From NCBI GenBank assembly GCA_019115845.1, contig DXCU01000025.1, forward strand, positions 1-49,994: 49,994 nucleotides of DNA. Direction: 5' to 3'. The stretch's first letter is position 1, and each line of letters begins with the position of its first letter. This DNA is from Candidatus Rubneribacter avistercoris. Lineage in GTDB: Bacteria > Actinomycetota > Coriobacteriia > Coriobacteriales > Eggerthellaceae. The notes beneath the pieces are model-generated. The model had not been told where the DNA came from. It searched no databases and saw nothing but the letters and a program-made list of their open reading frames with translations. This document shows, piece by piece, positions 33,236 to 41,702 of this stretch. Made by a program: the position numbers and the translations under genes.

Positions 33236-34093
33236 ATGGCAGAAGAATGCACGCATGAATGCGGCAGCTGCGGCGTGTCCGGCTGCGGCGAGCGCACCGA
33301 GCAGGGTCCCTCCACCCTCCAAACCAACAAGCGCAGCGACGTGCGCCACGTCATCGGCGTGGTGTCCGGCAAGGGCGGCGTGGGCAAGTCGCTCGTGACC
33401 AGCCTGCTGGCCAGCCAGATGAACAAGCGCGGCTTCAAGGTGGGCATCTTAGACGCCGACGTCACCGGCCCGTCCATCCCCAAAACCTTCGGCATCACCA
33501 ACCCGCTCACGGCCGACGCCGACGGCATCCTGCCCGGCTACACGCAAAGCGGCATCAAGGTGATGTCCACCAACCTCATGCTCCCCAAAGACGACGTGCC
33601 CGTGGCCTGGCGCGGCCCCGTGGTGTCCAACGCCATCCGCCAGTTCTACAGCGAGACGAACTGGGGCGAGATAGACTACCTGTTCGTGGACATGCCTCCG
33701 GGAACCTCCGACGTGCTGCTCACCGTGTTCCAGTCCTTGCCGGTGGACGGCATCGTCACCGTGTCGGCCCCGCAGGAGCTGGTGGCCATGATCGTGGGCA
33801 AGGCCGTGAACCTGGCGCACGACATGGACGTGGAGCTTTTGGCCCTCGTGGAGAACATGGCGTACTTCAAGTGCGACGAGTGCGGCAAGGAGCACCACAT
33901 CTTCGGCGAGCCGCAGGGCGCGGCCGTGGCGAAGCGCTACAGCATCCCCGCCTACGCCACGCTGCCCATCGACCCCGCCTTCGCGCGCCTGTGCGACGAG
34001 GGCCGCGTGGAGGACTACGACGTGGCCGGCGCGCTCGACCCGGTCATCGCCCAGATCGAGAAAGCCGGAGCCAAGCAGGCGGCCGCCGAATAA
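33236..34093 (+). CDS. mrp: Mrp/NBP35-type Fe-S cluster carrier ATPase
   Basis: A 285-residue P-loop protein that binds and transfers Fe-S clusters. The N-terminus is Cys-rich (CTHECGSCGVSGCGE), as in NBP35-like members; Walker A is deviant GKGGVGKS, switch I/II ILDADVTGPSIPK and DYLFVDMPPGTSD, and the C-terminal CxxC is KCDECGKEHHIFGE, the site of the bridging cluster. AAGGAA precedes the ATG at 33236. It stands alone, 108 bases upstream of a tRNA gene. Confidence 0.94.
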   Translation: MAEECTHECGSCGVSGCGERTEQGPSTLQTNKRSDVRHVIGVVSGKGGVGKSLVTSLLASQMNKRGFKVGILDADVTGPSIPKTFGITNPLTADADGILPGYTQSGIKVMSTNLMLPKDDVPVAWRGPVVSNAIRQFYSETNWGEIDYLFVDMPPGTSDVLLTVFQSLPVDGIVTVSAPQELVAMIVGKAVNLAHDMDVELLALVENMAYFKCDECGKEHHIFGEPQGAAVAKRYSIPAYATLPIDPAFARLCDEGRVEDYDVAGALDPVIAQIEKAGAKQAAAE

Positions 34094-34118
34094 CGGACGA
34101 GCGCGGGTCCGGACCCGC

Positions 34119-34152
34119 CCGGAAAACTTTTCCGAAAACTTTTCCGGAAAAG
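34119..34152. repeat. tandem palindromes upstream of tRNA-Ala
   Basis: Two overlapping copies of GGAAAACTTTTCC-like palindrome in a row, preceded by the perfect palindrome GCGGGTCCGGACCCGC at 34103-34118. They sit between the mrp stop and the tRNA promoter and may form the mrp terminator or a binding site. Confidence 0.6.
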
Positions 34153-34155
34153 CCC

Positions 34156-34183
34156 TTGACCCCGCATCTGGTTCGGATATACT
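34156..34183 (+). promoter_or_regulatory. promoter of tRNA-Ala
   Basis: TTGACC (34156-34161) and TATACT (34178-34183), spacer 16 bp, ending 18 bases before the tRNA. Confidence 0.8.
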
Positions 34184-34201
34184 AATCTTCGCACTTTTCA
34201 A

Positions 34202-34277
34202 GGGGCCTTAGCTCAGCTGGGAGAGCGCATGGCTGGCAGCCATGAGGTCAGGGGTTCGATCCCCCTAGGCTCCACCA
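34202..34277 (+). tRNA. tRNA-Ala (anticodon GGC), CCA encoded
   Basis: Full cloverleaf: acceptor GGGGCCT with AGGCTCC, D-arm GCTC/GAGC, anticodon stem CATGG/CCATG with loop CTGGCAG, T-arm AGGGG TTCGATC CCCCT, discriminator A and encoded CCA. Loop positions 34-36 read GGC, which decodes GCC/GCU alanine codons. Confidence 0.97.
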
Positions 34278-34289
34278 TTAAAAACATCA

Positions 34290-34320
34290 GGTCAGAGCGT
34301 TATTTGCTCTGACCTTTTTG
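34290..34320 (+). terminator. terminator of the tRNA gene
   Basis: Stem GGTCAGAGC (34290-34298) with GCTCTGACC (34306-34314) then TTTTTG. Twelve bases after the CCA end. Confidence 0.88.
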
Positions 34321-34720
34321 TTTTACCCTGTCAAATTTGACCAAAAATCAGCCAAAATAGTTCACTAACTCAAACACTTATAATTTCTTTTTTGCCCGAT
34401 GAAACCTTATTCGGAGAAATCACTTATGTACGTTTTGTGCGTGCTTGCGAAGGATAGCCGCCCCCTCTTTCCACCGGTGGAAAACCTCGGCTACAGCTTT
34501 CCCCGCACGACGAACTGCCAACCGTCACGGTAAAATACGATGAAAAACTTGCTGATTTCTTACCGTTCGCCAGCCACCATCTGTCGCCTGCGATCCGGCA
34601 CCCGCCGCTCGATTCCGCGCCCAACGCCCGGCGCCCGCCAGCCAACGTCCACCCCCGCCGCCAACCGCCCGGCACAAGGCGCGGCAGCACGGGCACCCGC
34701 CGCCCGCACCCCGCCCAGCA
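34321..34720. other. A/T-rich gene-free region after tRNA-Ala with palindromes
   Basis: No supported gene. The first 240 bases are far richer in A/T than the rest of the window. They hold the palindrome GTCAAATTTGAC (34330-34341) and the perfect 16-bp palindrome TTTCCACCGGTGGAAA (34468-34483), itself inside a wider stem TAGCCG/CGGCTA (34455-34460, 34488-34493). The composition and place next to a tRNA 3' end suggest a scar of a past integrated element, but no integrase or duplicate tRNA end is seen. Confidence 0.5.
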
Positions 34721-36061
34721 CTACCCGATGCCGCCGAAGAAGATGCCCAGCACGATGACCGCCGCGGTGATGCCCACGAACACGTAGCGCGTCATGAACT
34801 CGAACCAGCCGCCCAGCCTCTTGCCGTGCCCCTCCTCCGCCTGGGCGCGCGCGAATCCCTTGGGGCACACCCAGAAGAACATGATGGCGGCCAGAAGCGC
34901 GCCCACGGGTATGACGTAGATGGAGATGGCGTCCATCCACGCGGACACCGCATCTCCCCCTTCTATGAACAGCCCCACCGCCACCGCGACTACCGCGATC
35001 ACGCCCACGGCCGCCCAGCGCGGCAACCGAAGCTGCTCCTGCAACGCCTCCACAGGCGCCTCGAACAGGTTCACCAAGCTCGTCACGGCCGCGAACACCA
35101 CCGCCACGAAGAACACCACGGCGAACACCCCGCCAAGCGGCATCTGCTGGAACACGCCCGGAAGCGTGATGAACATGAGCGGCGGGCCGCTGGACACATC
35201 CAGCCCGAACGCGAACACCGCCGGCACCACCACCGCCGCGGCGACGATGGCCGCCAGGGTGTCGAACAGGGCAACGTTGCGCGCCGAAGTGACCACGTCC
35301 ACATCGCGCCCCAGGTAGCTGCCGTACACAAGCGTGCCGCTGCCTGCCAAAGACAAGCTGAAGAACGCTTGGCCCAACGCGTACACCCAGGTCTTGGGGT
35401 CGGCGAGCGCCTCCCACCGGGGCACGAACAAATACTCGTAGCCCCCGCCTGCCCCGGGAAGCGTGGCCACGCGCGCCAGCACGATCAGGAACAGCACGAA
35501 GAACAAGGGCATGAGCACCTTGTTCAGCCGCTCGATGCCCCGCGAGATGCCGAACAGCATGACGAAGAACGTCACCGCCAGCCCCAGCAGATGATACCCC
35601 ACGTTGCCGAAGTCGGCCGCCACGCCGCCGAACAGCGCGGCCACGTCGTCCGAGGCCATGAGCTGGCCGGTGAGCGCGAACACCAGGTACCTGAACGCCC
35701 AGCCCAAAACGACCGCGTAGCCGATGGCGATGGCAAGCGACCCCAAAGTGGGGATGGCGCCCACCAGCTTCCCGATCACGCGCCCGTGCTTCACGCCGCG
35801 CATCTCCAGCGCCTTGGCAAACGCTCCCATGGGGCCGGTGCCCATGGCCCGCCCGAACGCCATCTCCCCGATCACGCCCGTGAAGCCCAGAAGCGCCACG
35901 AACACGAAGTACGGGATGAGAAACGCCGCGCCGCCCAGCTCGGCCGTGCGGTACGGGAACAGCCAGATGTTGGCCATGCCCACCGCCGATCCCACGCACG
36001 CCATGATGAAGCCCGCGCGGCTCGTGAAACGGTCGCGCCCCGTTTTGGCTTCGGCCTTCAT
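34721..36061 (-). CDS. sodium:neurotransmitter symporter (SNF) family transporter
   Basis: A 446-residue LeuT-fold transporter with about 11-12 helices, importing an amino acid or similar solute with Na+. The start RDRFTSRAGFIMACVGSAVG then MANIWLFPYRTAELGG is the hallmark sodium/substrate-binding unwound helix 1 of the family. Further helices follow, including VYALGQAFFSLSLAGSGTLV. AGGAGG stands 9 bases before the ATG at 36061; a longer frame to 36127 is less likely. Bacterial members are typically shorter than eukaryotic ones. The substrate (tryptophan, tyrosine, leucine and others are known) cannot be told. Confidence 0.93.
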   Translation of the reverse strand: MKAEAKTGRDRFTSRAGFIMACVGSAVGMANIWLFPYRTAELGGAAFLIPYFVFVALLGFTGVIGEMAFGRAMGTGPMGAFAKALEMRGVKHGRVIGKLVGAIPTLGSLAIAIGYAVVLGWAFRYLVFALTGQLMASDDVAALFGGVAADFGNVGYHLLGLAVTFFVMLFGISRGIERLNKVLMPLFFVLFLIVLARVATLPGAGGGYEYLFVPRWEALADPKTWVYALGQAFFSLSLAGSGTLVYGSYLGRDVDVVTSARNVALFDTLAAIVAAAVVVPAVFAFGLDVSSGPPLMFITLPGVFQQMPLGGVFAVVFFVAVVFAAVTSLVNLFEAPVEALQEQLRLPRWAAVGVIAVVAVAVGLFIEGGDAVSAWMDAISIYVIPVGALLAAIMFFWVCPKGFARAQAEEGHGKRLGGWFEFMTRYVFVGITAAVIVLGIFFGGIG

Positions 36062-36263
36062 ACCCTCGGCCCTCCTTATGCCCGCGCGAAAACGAGCGCG
36101 GCTCGCGTTCTTCGTTGAAGCGATCATTGTATCCTACCCGAACGCGCTCGGGGCCTGCGAATTGCACGGCATGGCCGCCTTGCCGCACCGCTTGGCGCAG
36201 CAGACCGCGCGGCCGTCCGCCAGCAGGCGCGCATCCAGCGCGCCAAAACGCCAAACAGCCCGG

Positions 36264-36974
36264 TCAGACGCTCTCTATATGGGGAAGGGGCCTGTCGTGA
36301 GGCTCCACGGGAACGGCGTCCACCCGCTGCTCGGTAAAGGCGATGCCCGCCACCCAGGCGTCATGACGCGCCTTCGCCAAAAAGCGGTCGTAGTTTCCCC
36401 CGCCGTATCCCAGGCGATTGCCCATGTCGTCGAACGCAACGAGGGGCACCGCCACCGCGTCAATGACCTCCGGCGCAACCTCCGCGAAACCGGCGATCGA
36501 CGGGCAGTCCGCCGGCACGCTGCGCGCGGGATGCGCAAGGAAAGGCGCCTCGCGTGCCTCGAACGCATCCCGCCCAACGTCAAGAAACGCCATGCGCGCG
36601 CGGCGACCCGCCCCCACCGGCTCCCGAGCGCTTTCGGGCACGCGTATCATGCACGGCAGGCACACGCGCCACCCGCGCAGGTACGCCTCCTCGACAAAGG
36701 CGCCCAGATCCGGCTCGCTGCCGAGCGCAGCGTAAGCGGCCACGACGGCCCCCGGCCCCAACCGAGGCGAAAGCAGCTCGACGAGGCGCGCGCAGAGCAG
36801 GCGGCTGCGCATGGCGCGCTCCGCAGCCGCAATGGCGTCCCTGCGCGCAAGCACGAGCGAGCGCAGACGGTCTTTCCCGAGCGAAACCGCATCGCGCGCG
36901 TCATTAGACGGACGGGCCTTCCAAGCCTTATGCGCGGCCCCGCGTCCAACGCCGTCGCCCGCTCCTTTCGCCAT
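36264..36974 (-). CDS. 5-formyltetrahydrofolate cyclo-ligase
   Basis: A 236-residue enzyme that converts 5-formyl-THF to 5,10-methenyl-THF using ATP, returning the inactive folate store to the C1 pool. Visible features: KDRLRSLVLARRDAI at the basic N-terminal helix, AAYAALGSEPDLGAFVEEA, and the conserved C-terminal nucleotide/folate loop VAVPLVAFDDMGNRLGYGGG NYDRFL. ATG 36974 is picked over an upstream frame extending to 37019, which would run into the terminator of the next gene. It belongs functionally with metF and metH nearby. Confidence 0.92.
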   Translation of the reverse strand: MAKGAGDGVGRGAAHKAWKARPSNDARDAVSLGKDRLRSLVLARRDAIAAAERAMRSRLLCARLVELLSPRLGPGAVVAAYAALGSEPDLGAFVEEAYLRGWRVCLPCMIRVPESAREPVGAGRRARMAFLDVGRDAFEAREAPFLAHPARSVPADCPSIAGFAEVAPEVIDAVAVPLVAFDDMGNRLGYGGGNYDRFLAKARHDAWVAGIAFTEQRVDAVPVEPHDRPLPHIESV

Positions 36975-36990
36975 GGTTCGCCCCCGTCCG

Positions 36991-37014
36991 AAAAGGGGCC
37001 GCTCGCGCGGCCCC
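36991..37014 (-). terminator. Rho-independent terminator
   Basis: Hairpin GGGGCCGC/GCGGCCCC at 36995-37014, then TTTT (36994-36991) on the minus strand. It ends the transcript of the small gene 37036-37335. Confidence 0.85.
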
Positions 37015-37035
37015 TGCATTCGTTGTCGTCTTGAC

Positions 37036-37335
37036 CTATTCGGCCTTCTCGGAGGCGTAGAACGTCGCCTCGTCGAACACGTCGGTGATGGACTTGCCGT
37101 CCGCGAAGGGCAGCGACAAAAACTCGCTGATCGTGGGCACCAGCTCGCTCGCGTCCACGTAGTGGCCCTTGTCGTTGAACCGGTCGGTGTGCTGCGCCCG
37201 CCAGTACCGGTCGTTCACGTCGGTGAGGTAGTACGTGACGCCGCCGACCTCCATGTACACGGAATGCTTCGCGTGCAGGTAGGTGGGCAGCTCGTCGAAG
37301 GACACCTCCAGAGCCTCTGCCGCTTTCGTTCCCAT
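37036..37335 (-). CDS. hypothetical protein of 99 residues
   Basis: Not recognised. An acidic, soluble alpha/beta protein without Cys clusters or signal peptide; SVYMEVGGVTYYLTDVNDRY and WRAQHTDRFNDKGHYVDASE are its most distinctive parts. AAAGGGG precedes the ATG at 37335, and TATGAT on the minus strand near 37370-37376 could be its -10 box. It lies between metH and the folate cyclo-ligase gene on the same strand, with its own terminator, so it is probably a single-gene unit. Confidence 0.8.
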   Translation of the reverse strand: MGTKAAEALEVSFDELPTYLHAKHSVYMEVGGVTYYLTDVNDRYWRAQHTDRFNDKGHYVDASELVPTISEFLSLPFADGKSITDVFDEATFYASEKAE

Positions 37336-37414
37336 CAACGACCCCTTTCGTACGGGATTACCTTGTCCGCTATCATAGCAAGAAACCGCGCTCCGTTTCA
37401 CCGTAAAACGCAGA

Positions 37415-39958
37415 TTACTTCCCCGATCCCTCCTCCGCGAAGAACTTTTCCGCGATGCGGGCGGCCTCGGCGGCGTCCTTGCCGTAGAAATCGGCGCCTA
37501 TCCGGGCGGCGTAATCGGCCGTGAGCACGGCGCCGCCCACGAACACCTTCGTCCCCGGCGCCTCGCGGTGGACAAGCTCCACCGTCTCCTCCATGGCCTT
37601 GACCGTGGTGGTCATGAGCGCAGAGAGGCCCACCAGGCGCGCGTCGTGCTTTCGCACCGCCCGCAGCACGTCCTGCGGATCCACGTCGCGCCCGAGGTCG
37701 ATGACGGCAAAGCCGTAGTTTTCCAAAAGCATCTTGACGATGTTCTTGCCTATGTCGTGGATGTCGCCTTTCACCGTGGCCACGACCACGCGCCGCTCAT
37801 CGTCGGCCTCCGCAGGGCCGCCCGCCCGGGCGCGCACCACGTCGAAGCCCGCCTTCACGGCCTCGGCCGACGCCATGAGCTGCGGAAGGAAGAACTCCCC
37901 GCGCTCGAACCGCGCGCCCACCTCGTCGAGCGCGGGCATGAACACGCCGTTCACCACATCGAGGGGATCATGGCCCTCAAGCAGGCGCTCGGTGGCGCGG
38001 GGCATGGGGCCTTTGCGACCCGTCAGGATCAGGTGCGCCATGGACCGCACCGCATCGGCCGCGTCGGCCAGCTCGGGCGGGACGGGCACGGCGTCCGAAA
38101 GCCCTTCGGACGCCGCCTCGGCAAGGGCGCGCGGCGCGTCGCCAACCAAGCCCGCGTCGCCTGCGGCGGGGCCGTCGTAGGGGTCGGGCGCCTGGGCGTA
38201 GTCGCCTATGAAGCCCGCCGCCCCCGCATCCTGGCCGTTGAGCACCTTGAACGCGGCCACCGTGTCGCGGTAGCGGCCCGAAAGCGGGTTCAGGATGGGC
38301 AGGTCGAGGCCGCAGCCGAACGCCGCCGCCAGAAACGTCGCGTTCACAAGCGGGCGCTGCGGCAGCCCGAAGCTCACGTTGGACACGCCGAGCGCCGTGC
38401 GCACGCCGAGGCGCTCCTTCACAAGCGAAACCGCGCGCAGGATCTCGCGCGCCTCGTCCTGGTTCGTGGCCGCCGCCATGACCAGGCAGTCGATGACCAC
38501 GTCCTGGCGCGGCACGCCCGCCTCCTCGGCGGCGCGCACGATGCGCTCGGCAATAGCGAAGCGCCCCTCCGCCGCAGGCGGGATGCCCCCCTCGTCGAGC
38601 GTCAGGCCGATGACCGCGCATCCGTACTTCCTCACCAGGGGCAGCACGGCGTCCAAGCTCTCGCGTTTGCCGTTGACGGAGTTCACGAGCGGCTTGCCGG
38701 CGTACCCGCGCACCGCCGCCTCGATGGCGGCCGGATCGCTCGAGTCCAGCACCAGGGGAAGCGTCACCGTGGCCGCAAGCTTCTCCACCGCCGCGCGCAG
38801 AGCGGCGGGCTCGTCCAGCTCGGGCAGGCCCACGTTCACGTCCAGCACGTCGGCGCCGGCCTCCTGCTGGGCCACCGCCTCGCCCACCAGGTAGTCGAAG
38901 TCTCCCGCGCGCAACGCCGCCTTGAGCTTCGGCTTGCCCGTCGGGTTGATGCGCTCCCCGATGACGGCGATGCGCGGACGGCCCTTGGGCAGCACGACCG
39001 CCTCCTGCGCGCTCGCGAGCACGCACGCCGGCTCGAAGGCCCGCGGCGCCGGGGCGCGGCGCGCGTCCACCGCCTGGCGCAGGCGCGCGATGTGCGCCGG
39101 CGAGGTGCCGCAGCAGCCGCCCACGATGTTCGCGCCCGCATCCAGCAGGTCCTCCATGGCGCAGGCGAACTCCTCGGGCGAGACGTCGTAGACCGTATCG
39201 CCTCCCTCCACGCGCGGCAGACCCGCGTTGGGCTGCGCGGCCACGGGACAGCGCGAGAAGCGGGCCATGGTCCGCGCCGCCCCCGCCAGCTCGCAAGGAC
39301 CCAGCGAGCAGTTCAGCCCCACCGCCTGCGCGCCCATCGACGACAGCACCGCAGCCGCCACCTCCGGAGGCGTCCCCAGAAACGTCCGCCCGTCCTCCCC
39401 GAACGTCATCGTCGCGACCACGGGCAGATCGCACCGCTCGCGAGCGGCTAAAAGCGCGGCCTTCGCCTCGCGCAGATCCGCCATCGTCTCTATGAGCACC
39501 AAATCGCACCCGGCTGCGCAGAGGGCGTCCACCTGCTCGGCGAACAAATCGTACGCTTCCTCGAACGTCATGGCGCCCAAAGGCTCCAGCAGCGCGCCCA
39601 CAGGCCCGATGTCGCCCGCCACATAGCGCGCCCCCGCCGCGCGGGCGCATGCGGCGCCGGCCCGGCACACCTCGGCTACCGTCGCATGCCCCTCCAGCTT
39701 GCGGGAGTTCGCGCCGAAGGTGTTCGTGGTCACCACGTCGGCGCCGGCCACCACGTAGTCCGCGTGGATGGCGGTCACATCGTCTGGATTCGTCAGGTTC
39801 AGCAGCTCGGGGATGGCGCCGGCCCGCGCAAGCCCTCGCGCCTGCAGCTGCGTCCCCATGGCGCCGTCGAGCACGAGGAAGCCCTCGCCGCTCAGGGCGC
39901 GGGACAGAAGGTCGCCTTCGGTGCGCGCCGGGAAGGCGCCGGATCCTTCATGAGCCAT
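37415..39958 (-). CDS. metH: cobalamin-dependent methionine synthase, lacking the reactivation domain
   Basis: Transfers methyl from 5-methyl-THF to homocysteine through B12. The 847-residue product holds, in order, the homocysteine-binding barrel (LDGAMGTQLQARGL; zinc Cys in VGLNCS and GGCCGT), the pterin-binding barrel (VIGERINPTGKPKLKAALR, DVLDVNVG), the helical cap (GRKGPMPRATERLLEGHDP) and the B12-binding Rossmann domain (VKGDIHDIGKNIVKML, with the lower-ligand His). It stops there; E. coli MetH has about 350 further residues for reductive reactivation. That function is encoded separately just upstream (39948-40724), overlapping by 11 bases. ATG 39958. Confidence 0.95.
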   Translation of the reverse strand: MAHEGSGAFPARTEGDLLSRALSGEGFLVLDGAMGTQLQARGLARAGAIPELLNLTNPDDVTAIHADYVVAGADVVTTNTFGANSRKLEGHATVAEVCRAGAACARAAGARYVAGDIGPVGALLEPLGAMTFEEAYDLFAEQVDALCAAGCDLVLIETMADLREAKAALLAARERCDLPVVATMTFGEDGRTFLGTPPEVAAAVLSSMGAQAVGLNCSLGPCELAGAARTMARFSRCPVAAQPNAGLPRVEGGDTVYDVSPEEFACAMEDLLDAGANIVGGCCGTSPAHIARLRQAVDARRAPAPRAFEPACVLASAQEAVVLPKGRPRIAVIGERINPTGKPKLKAALRAGDFDYLVGEAVAQQEAGADVLDVNVGLPELDEPAALRAAVEKLAATVTLPLVLDSSDPAAIEAAVRGYAGKPLVNSVNGKRESLDAVLPLVRKYGCAVIGLTLDEGGIPPAAEGRFAIAERIVRAAEEAGVPRQDVVIDCLVMAAATNQDEAREILRAVSLVKERLGVRTALGVSNVSFGLPQRPLVNATFLAAAFGCGLDLPILNPLSGRYRDTVAAFKVLNGQDAGAAGFIGDYAQAPDPYDGPAAGDAGLVGDAPRALAEAASEGLSDAVPVPPELADAADAVRSMAHLILTGRKGPMPRATERLLEGHDPLDVVNGVFMPALDEVGARFERGEFFLPQLMASAEAVKAGFDVVRARAGGPAEADDERRVVVATVKGDIHDIGKNIVKMLLENYGFAVIDLGRDVDPQDVLRAVRKHDARLVGLSALMTTTVKAMEETVELVHREAPGTKVFVGGAVLTADYAARIGADFYGKDAAEAARIAEKFFAEEGSGK

Positions 39959-40724
39959 GGCAGGTGGTTCCCCTCTCTCGAAGCGGGCAGCGCTCCCGCA
40001 GCTGGCAGGTCTCGCAAGCGTTGCGCGCCTGCGGCGCGGGCGCGTCGGCGTCAAACAGCCCGATGACGGCGGTCACGCTCTTGGCAGGCACAAGCACGTA
40101 CGCCTCGGTGACGGCAAGCCCGATGCGCCGGGCGGCGTCGAGGGCGTCCGCAAGCGCCGGCTGCACCGACAGGGGCAGATCCCCGTAGCCGGGGCTGTAG
40201 CGAAAGCCCGCGCGCAGCCCGCGCGCGGCGGCCTGCTCCACGACGAGCGCCTCCATCGCGTCGGCGGCGGCCTCCACCAGCGCCGACGCCGCCGCTCCGT
40301 ACAGCAGCGCGTCCACCGGGCCAAGCGCGGCGTGCTTGCGCAGCTCGCGCTCGCTTTGCGCGCCCAGCGTGCAGGCCATGAGCGCCACCTCGCGCGCTCC
40401 TTCCAGATGGCGGGAGATGTCGGCCCCGGGAAGCGCCAGCCCGCAGCCCGCAAGCTCCACGCGGGCATCCGGACGCCCCGCCTCGGGGGCGCCAATCCCG
40501 CTTCCGCCGGCCACCGGGAACACGGCCCACACGCCCGCCGGGCGAAGCGTCCGCTCGCACGCGTCGGCCAGCTCGTCGAACCGCGCGCGCAGCCCGCCGT
40601 CCATCCGCTGCCCGGCGTGGCCCGCGTAGCGAAGCGCCTCCGCGCGGTCAAGCGACAGCCCGGCGAACCGCGCCGTCTCAGGCCGGCCGTGCGCCCAGGG
40701 CGCGGGCGCCGCCGTCACACTCAC
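39948..40724 (-). CDS. stand-alone methionine synthase activation-domain protein
   Basis: A 258-residue protein matching the C-terminal reactivation domain of MetH, which binds S-adenosylmethionine during reductive methylation of oxidised B12. The pattern GFRYSPGYGDLPLSVQ and VLVPAKSVTAVIGLFD is the family core. It ends with a Cys-rich tail, CETCQLRERCPL, plausibly a metal or cluster site. GTG 40724 overlaps the metF stop (GTGA), with GGAG in front; its own stop overlaps metH by 11 bases. Thus metF, this gene and metH are translationally coupled. The split complements the truncated MetH. Confidence 0.88.
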   Translation of the reverse strand: MSVTAAPAPWAHGRPETARFAGLSLDRAEALRYAGHAGQRMDGGLRARFDELADACERTLRPAGVWAVFPVAGGSGIGAPEAGRPDARVELAGCGLALPGADISRHLEGAREVALMACTLGAQSERELRKHAALGPVDALLYGAAASALVEAAADAMEALVVEQAAARGLRAGFRYSPGYGDLPLSVQPALADALDAARRIGLAVTEAYVLVPAKSVTAVIGLFDADAPAPQARNACETCQLRERCPLRERGTTCHGS

Positions 40725-41596
40725 CGGCTCCCCGTCGCGCGCAGGGCGGCCATGCTCGCCCGGGCGATGTCGGGCCGGTTCATCGTGTACACGTGCAGAC
40801 CGTCCACGCCATGCGCGGCCAAGTCCGTCAGCTGGGCGCACGCGTACTCGATGCCCGCCCGGCGCAGATCGTCCGGGGCGTCCTCGTAGCGCGCCAGCAG
40901 CTTGATGATGGGAGAGGGCAGCGAGGCGCCGCACATGAACACCATGCGCTGGATCTGCGCCTTGCTCAAAAACGGCATGATGCCGCACGCGATGGGCGCG
41001 AAGACGCCCGCCGCCTCCGCCTGCTCGCGGAAACGGTAGAAGCACTCGTTGTCGAAGAACAGCTGCGTGACGAAAAAGCTCGCCCCGGCGTCCTGCTTCC
41101 CCTTGAGGTGCTCGATGTTGGCGCGCGCGTCGTCGCAGGAGATGTGCCCTTCGGGGTACGCCGCGGCGCCCACGCACAGCCCTGCCGCCGCCACGCGCGC
41201 CACCAGGTCACGCGCATAGGAGAACTCGGTCGGCCCGCAGCCGGGAACAGGGTCGCCCCGCAGGGCGAGCACCGTGCGCACGCCCTTGCCTTTCAAATCG
41301 GCGATGGCCCGGTCCACCAGCTCCCCGGTAGCCCCCGCGCAGGTGAGGTGGGCCACGGCGGGCACGTCGAAGTCGTCTTGTATCATGGAGGCGATATCGG
41401 CGGTCGCCCGCTTGTTGCCGCTACCGCCCGCCGAGTAGGTCACGCTGATGAAATCGGGCGCAAGCTGGGCCAGCTGGGCCGCCATCTCGCGCGCGGCCTC
41501 CAGGGAAAGGTCGCCTTTCGGCGGGAACACCTCGAACGAGACAGGTTTGAGGCCCGACACGCGGGCCTCCCGATATATATCGCTGACGGTTTTCAT
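40721..41596 (-). CDS. metF: methylenetetrahydrofolate reductase
   Basis: Reduces 5,10-methylene-THF to 5-methyl-THF, the methyl donor for MetH encoded downstream. The 291-residue barrel has VSFEVFPPKG at the start, PDFISVTYSAGGSGNKRATA, LALRGDPVPG, AAAYPEGHI and FFVTQLFFDNECFYRF, all diagnostic. Two in-frame ATGs exist (41605 and 41596). The first overlaps a TATAAT box, and the second lies 8 bases after it, so 41596 fits a leaderless mRNA. Length is normal. Confidence 0.95.
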   Translation of the reverse strand: MKTVSDIYREARVSGLKPVSFEVFPPKGDLSLEAAREMAAQLAQLAPDFISVTYSAGGSGNKRATADIASMIQDDFDVPAVAHLTCAGATGELVDRAIADLKGKGVRTVLALRGDPVPGCGPTEFSYARDLVARVAAAGLCVGAAAYPEGHISCDDARANIEHLKGKQDAGASFFVTQLFFDNECFYRFREQAEAAGVFAPIACGIMPFLSKAQIQRMVFMCGASLPSPIIKLLARYEDAPDDLRRAGIEYACAQLTDLAAHGVDGLHVYTMNRPDIARASMAALRATGSR

Positions 41597-41603
41597 GCGC
41601 ACC

Positions 41604-41609
41604 ATTATA
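41604..41609 (-). promoter_or_regulatory. -10 box giving a probably leaderless metF mRNA
   Basis: TATAAT on the minus strand, 7 bases before the metF ATG at 41596, so transcription would start at or within a base of the start codon. No Shine-Dalgarno is present. No -35 consensus is visible. Confidence 0.6.
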
Positions 41610-41702
41610 GGGAAACGCGCGATGCCGGCGGCGCCATGGGCGACCGAGCCGCAAAATCGCCACGACCCCCCCCCGCCGCGCCGACGCGAGCAGGAGAGGC
41701 CG

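Noticed and set aside
34424..34696. Minus-strand 90-codon frame after the SNF transporter gene
   Set aside because: It crosses the palindromes and a sharp composition change; codon use unlike neighbours and no motif.
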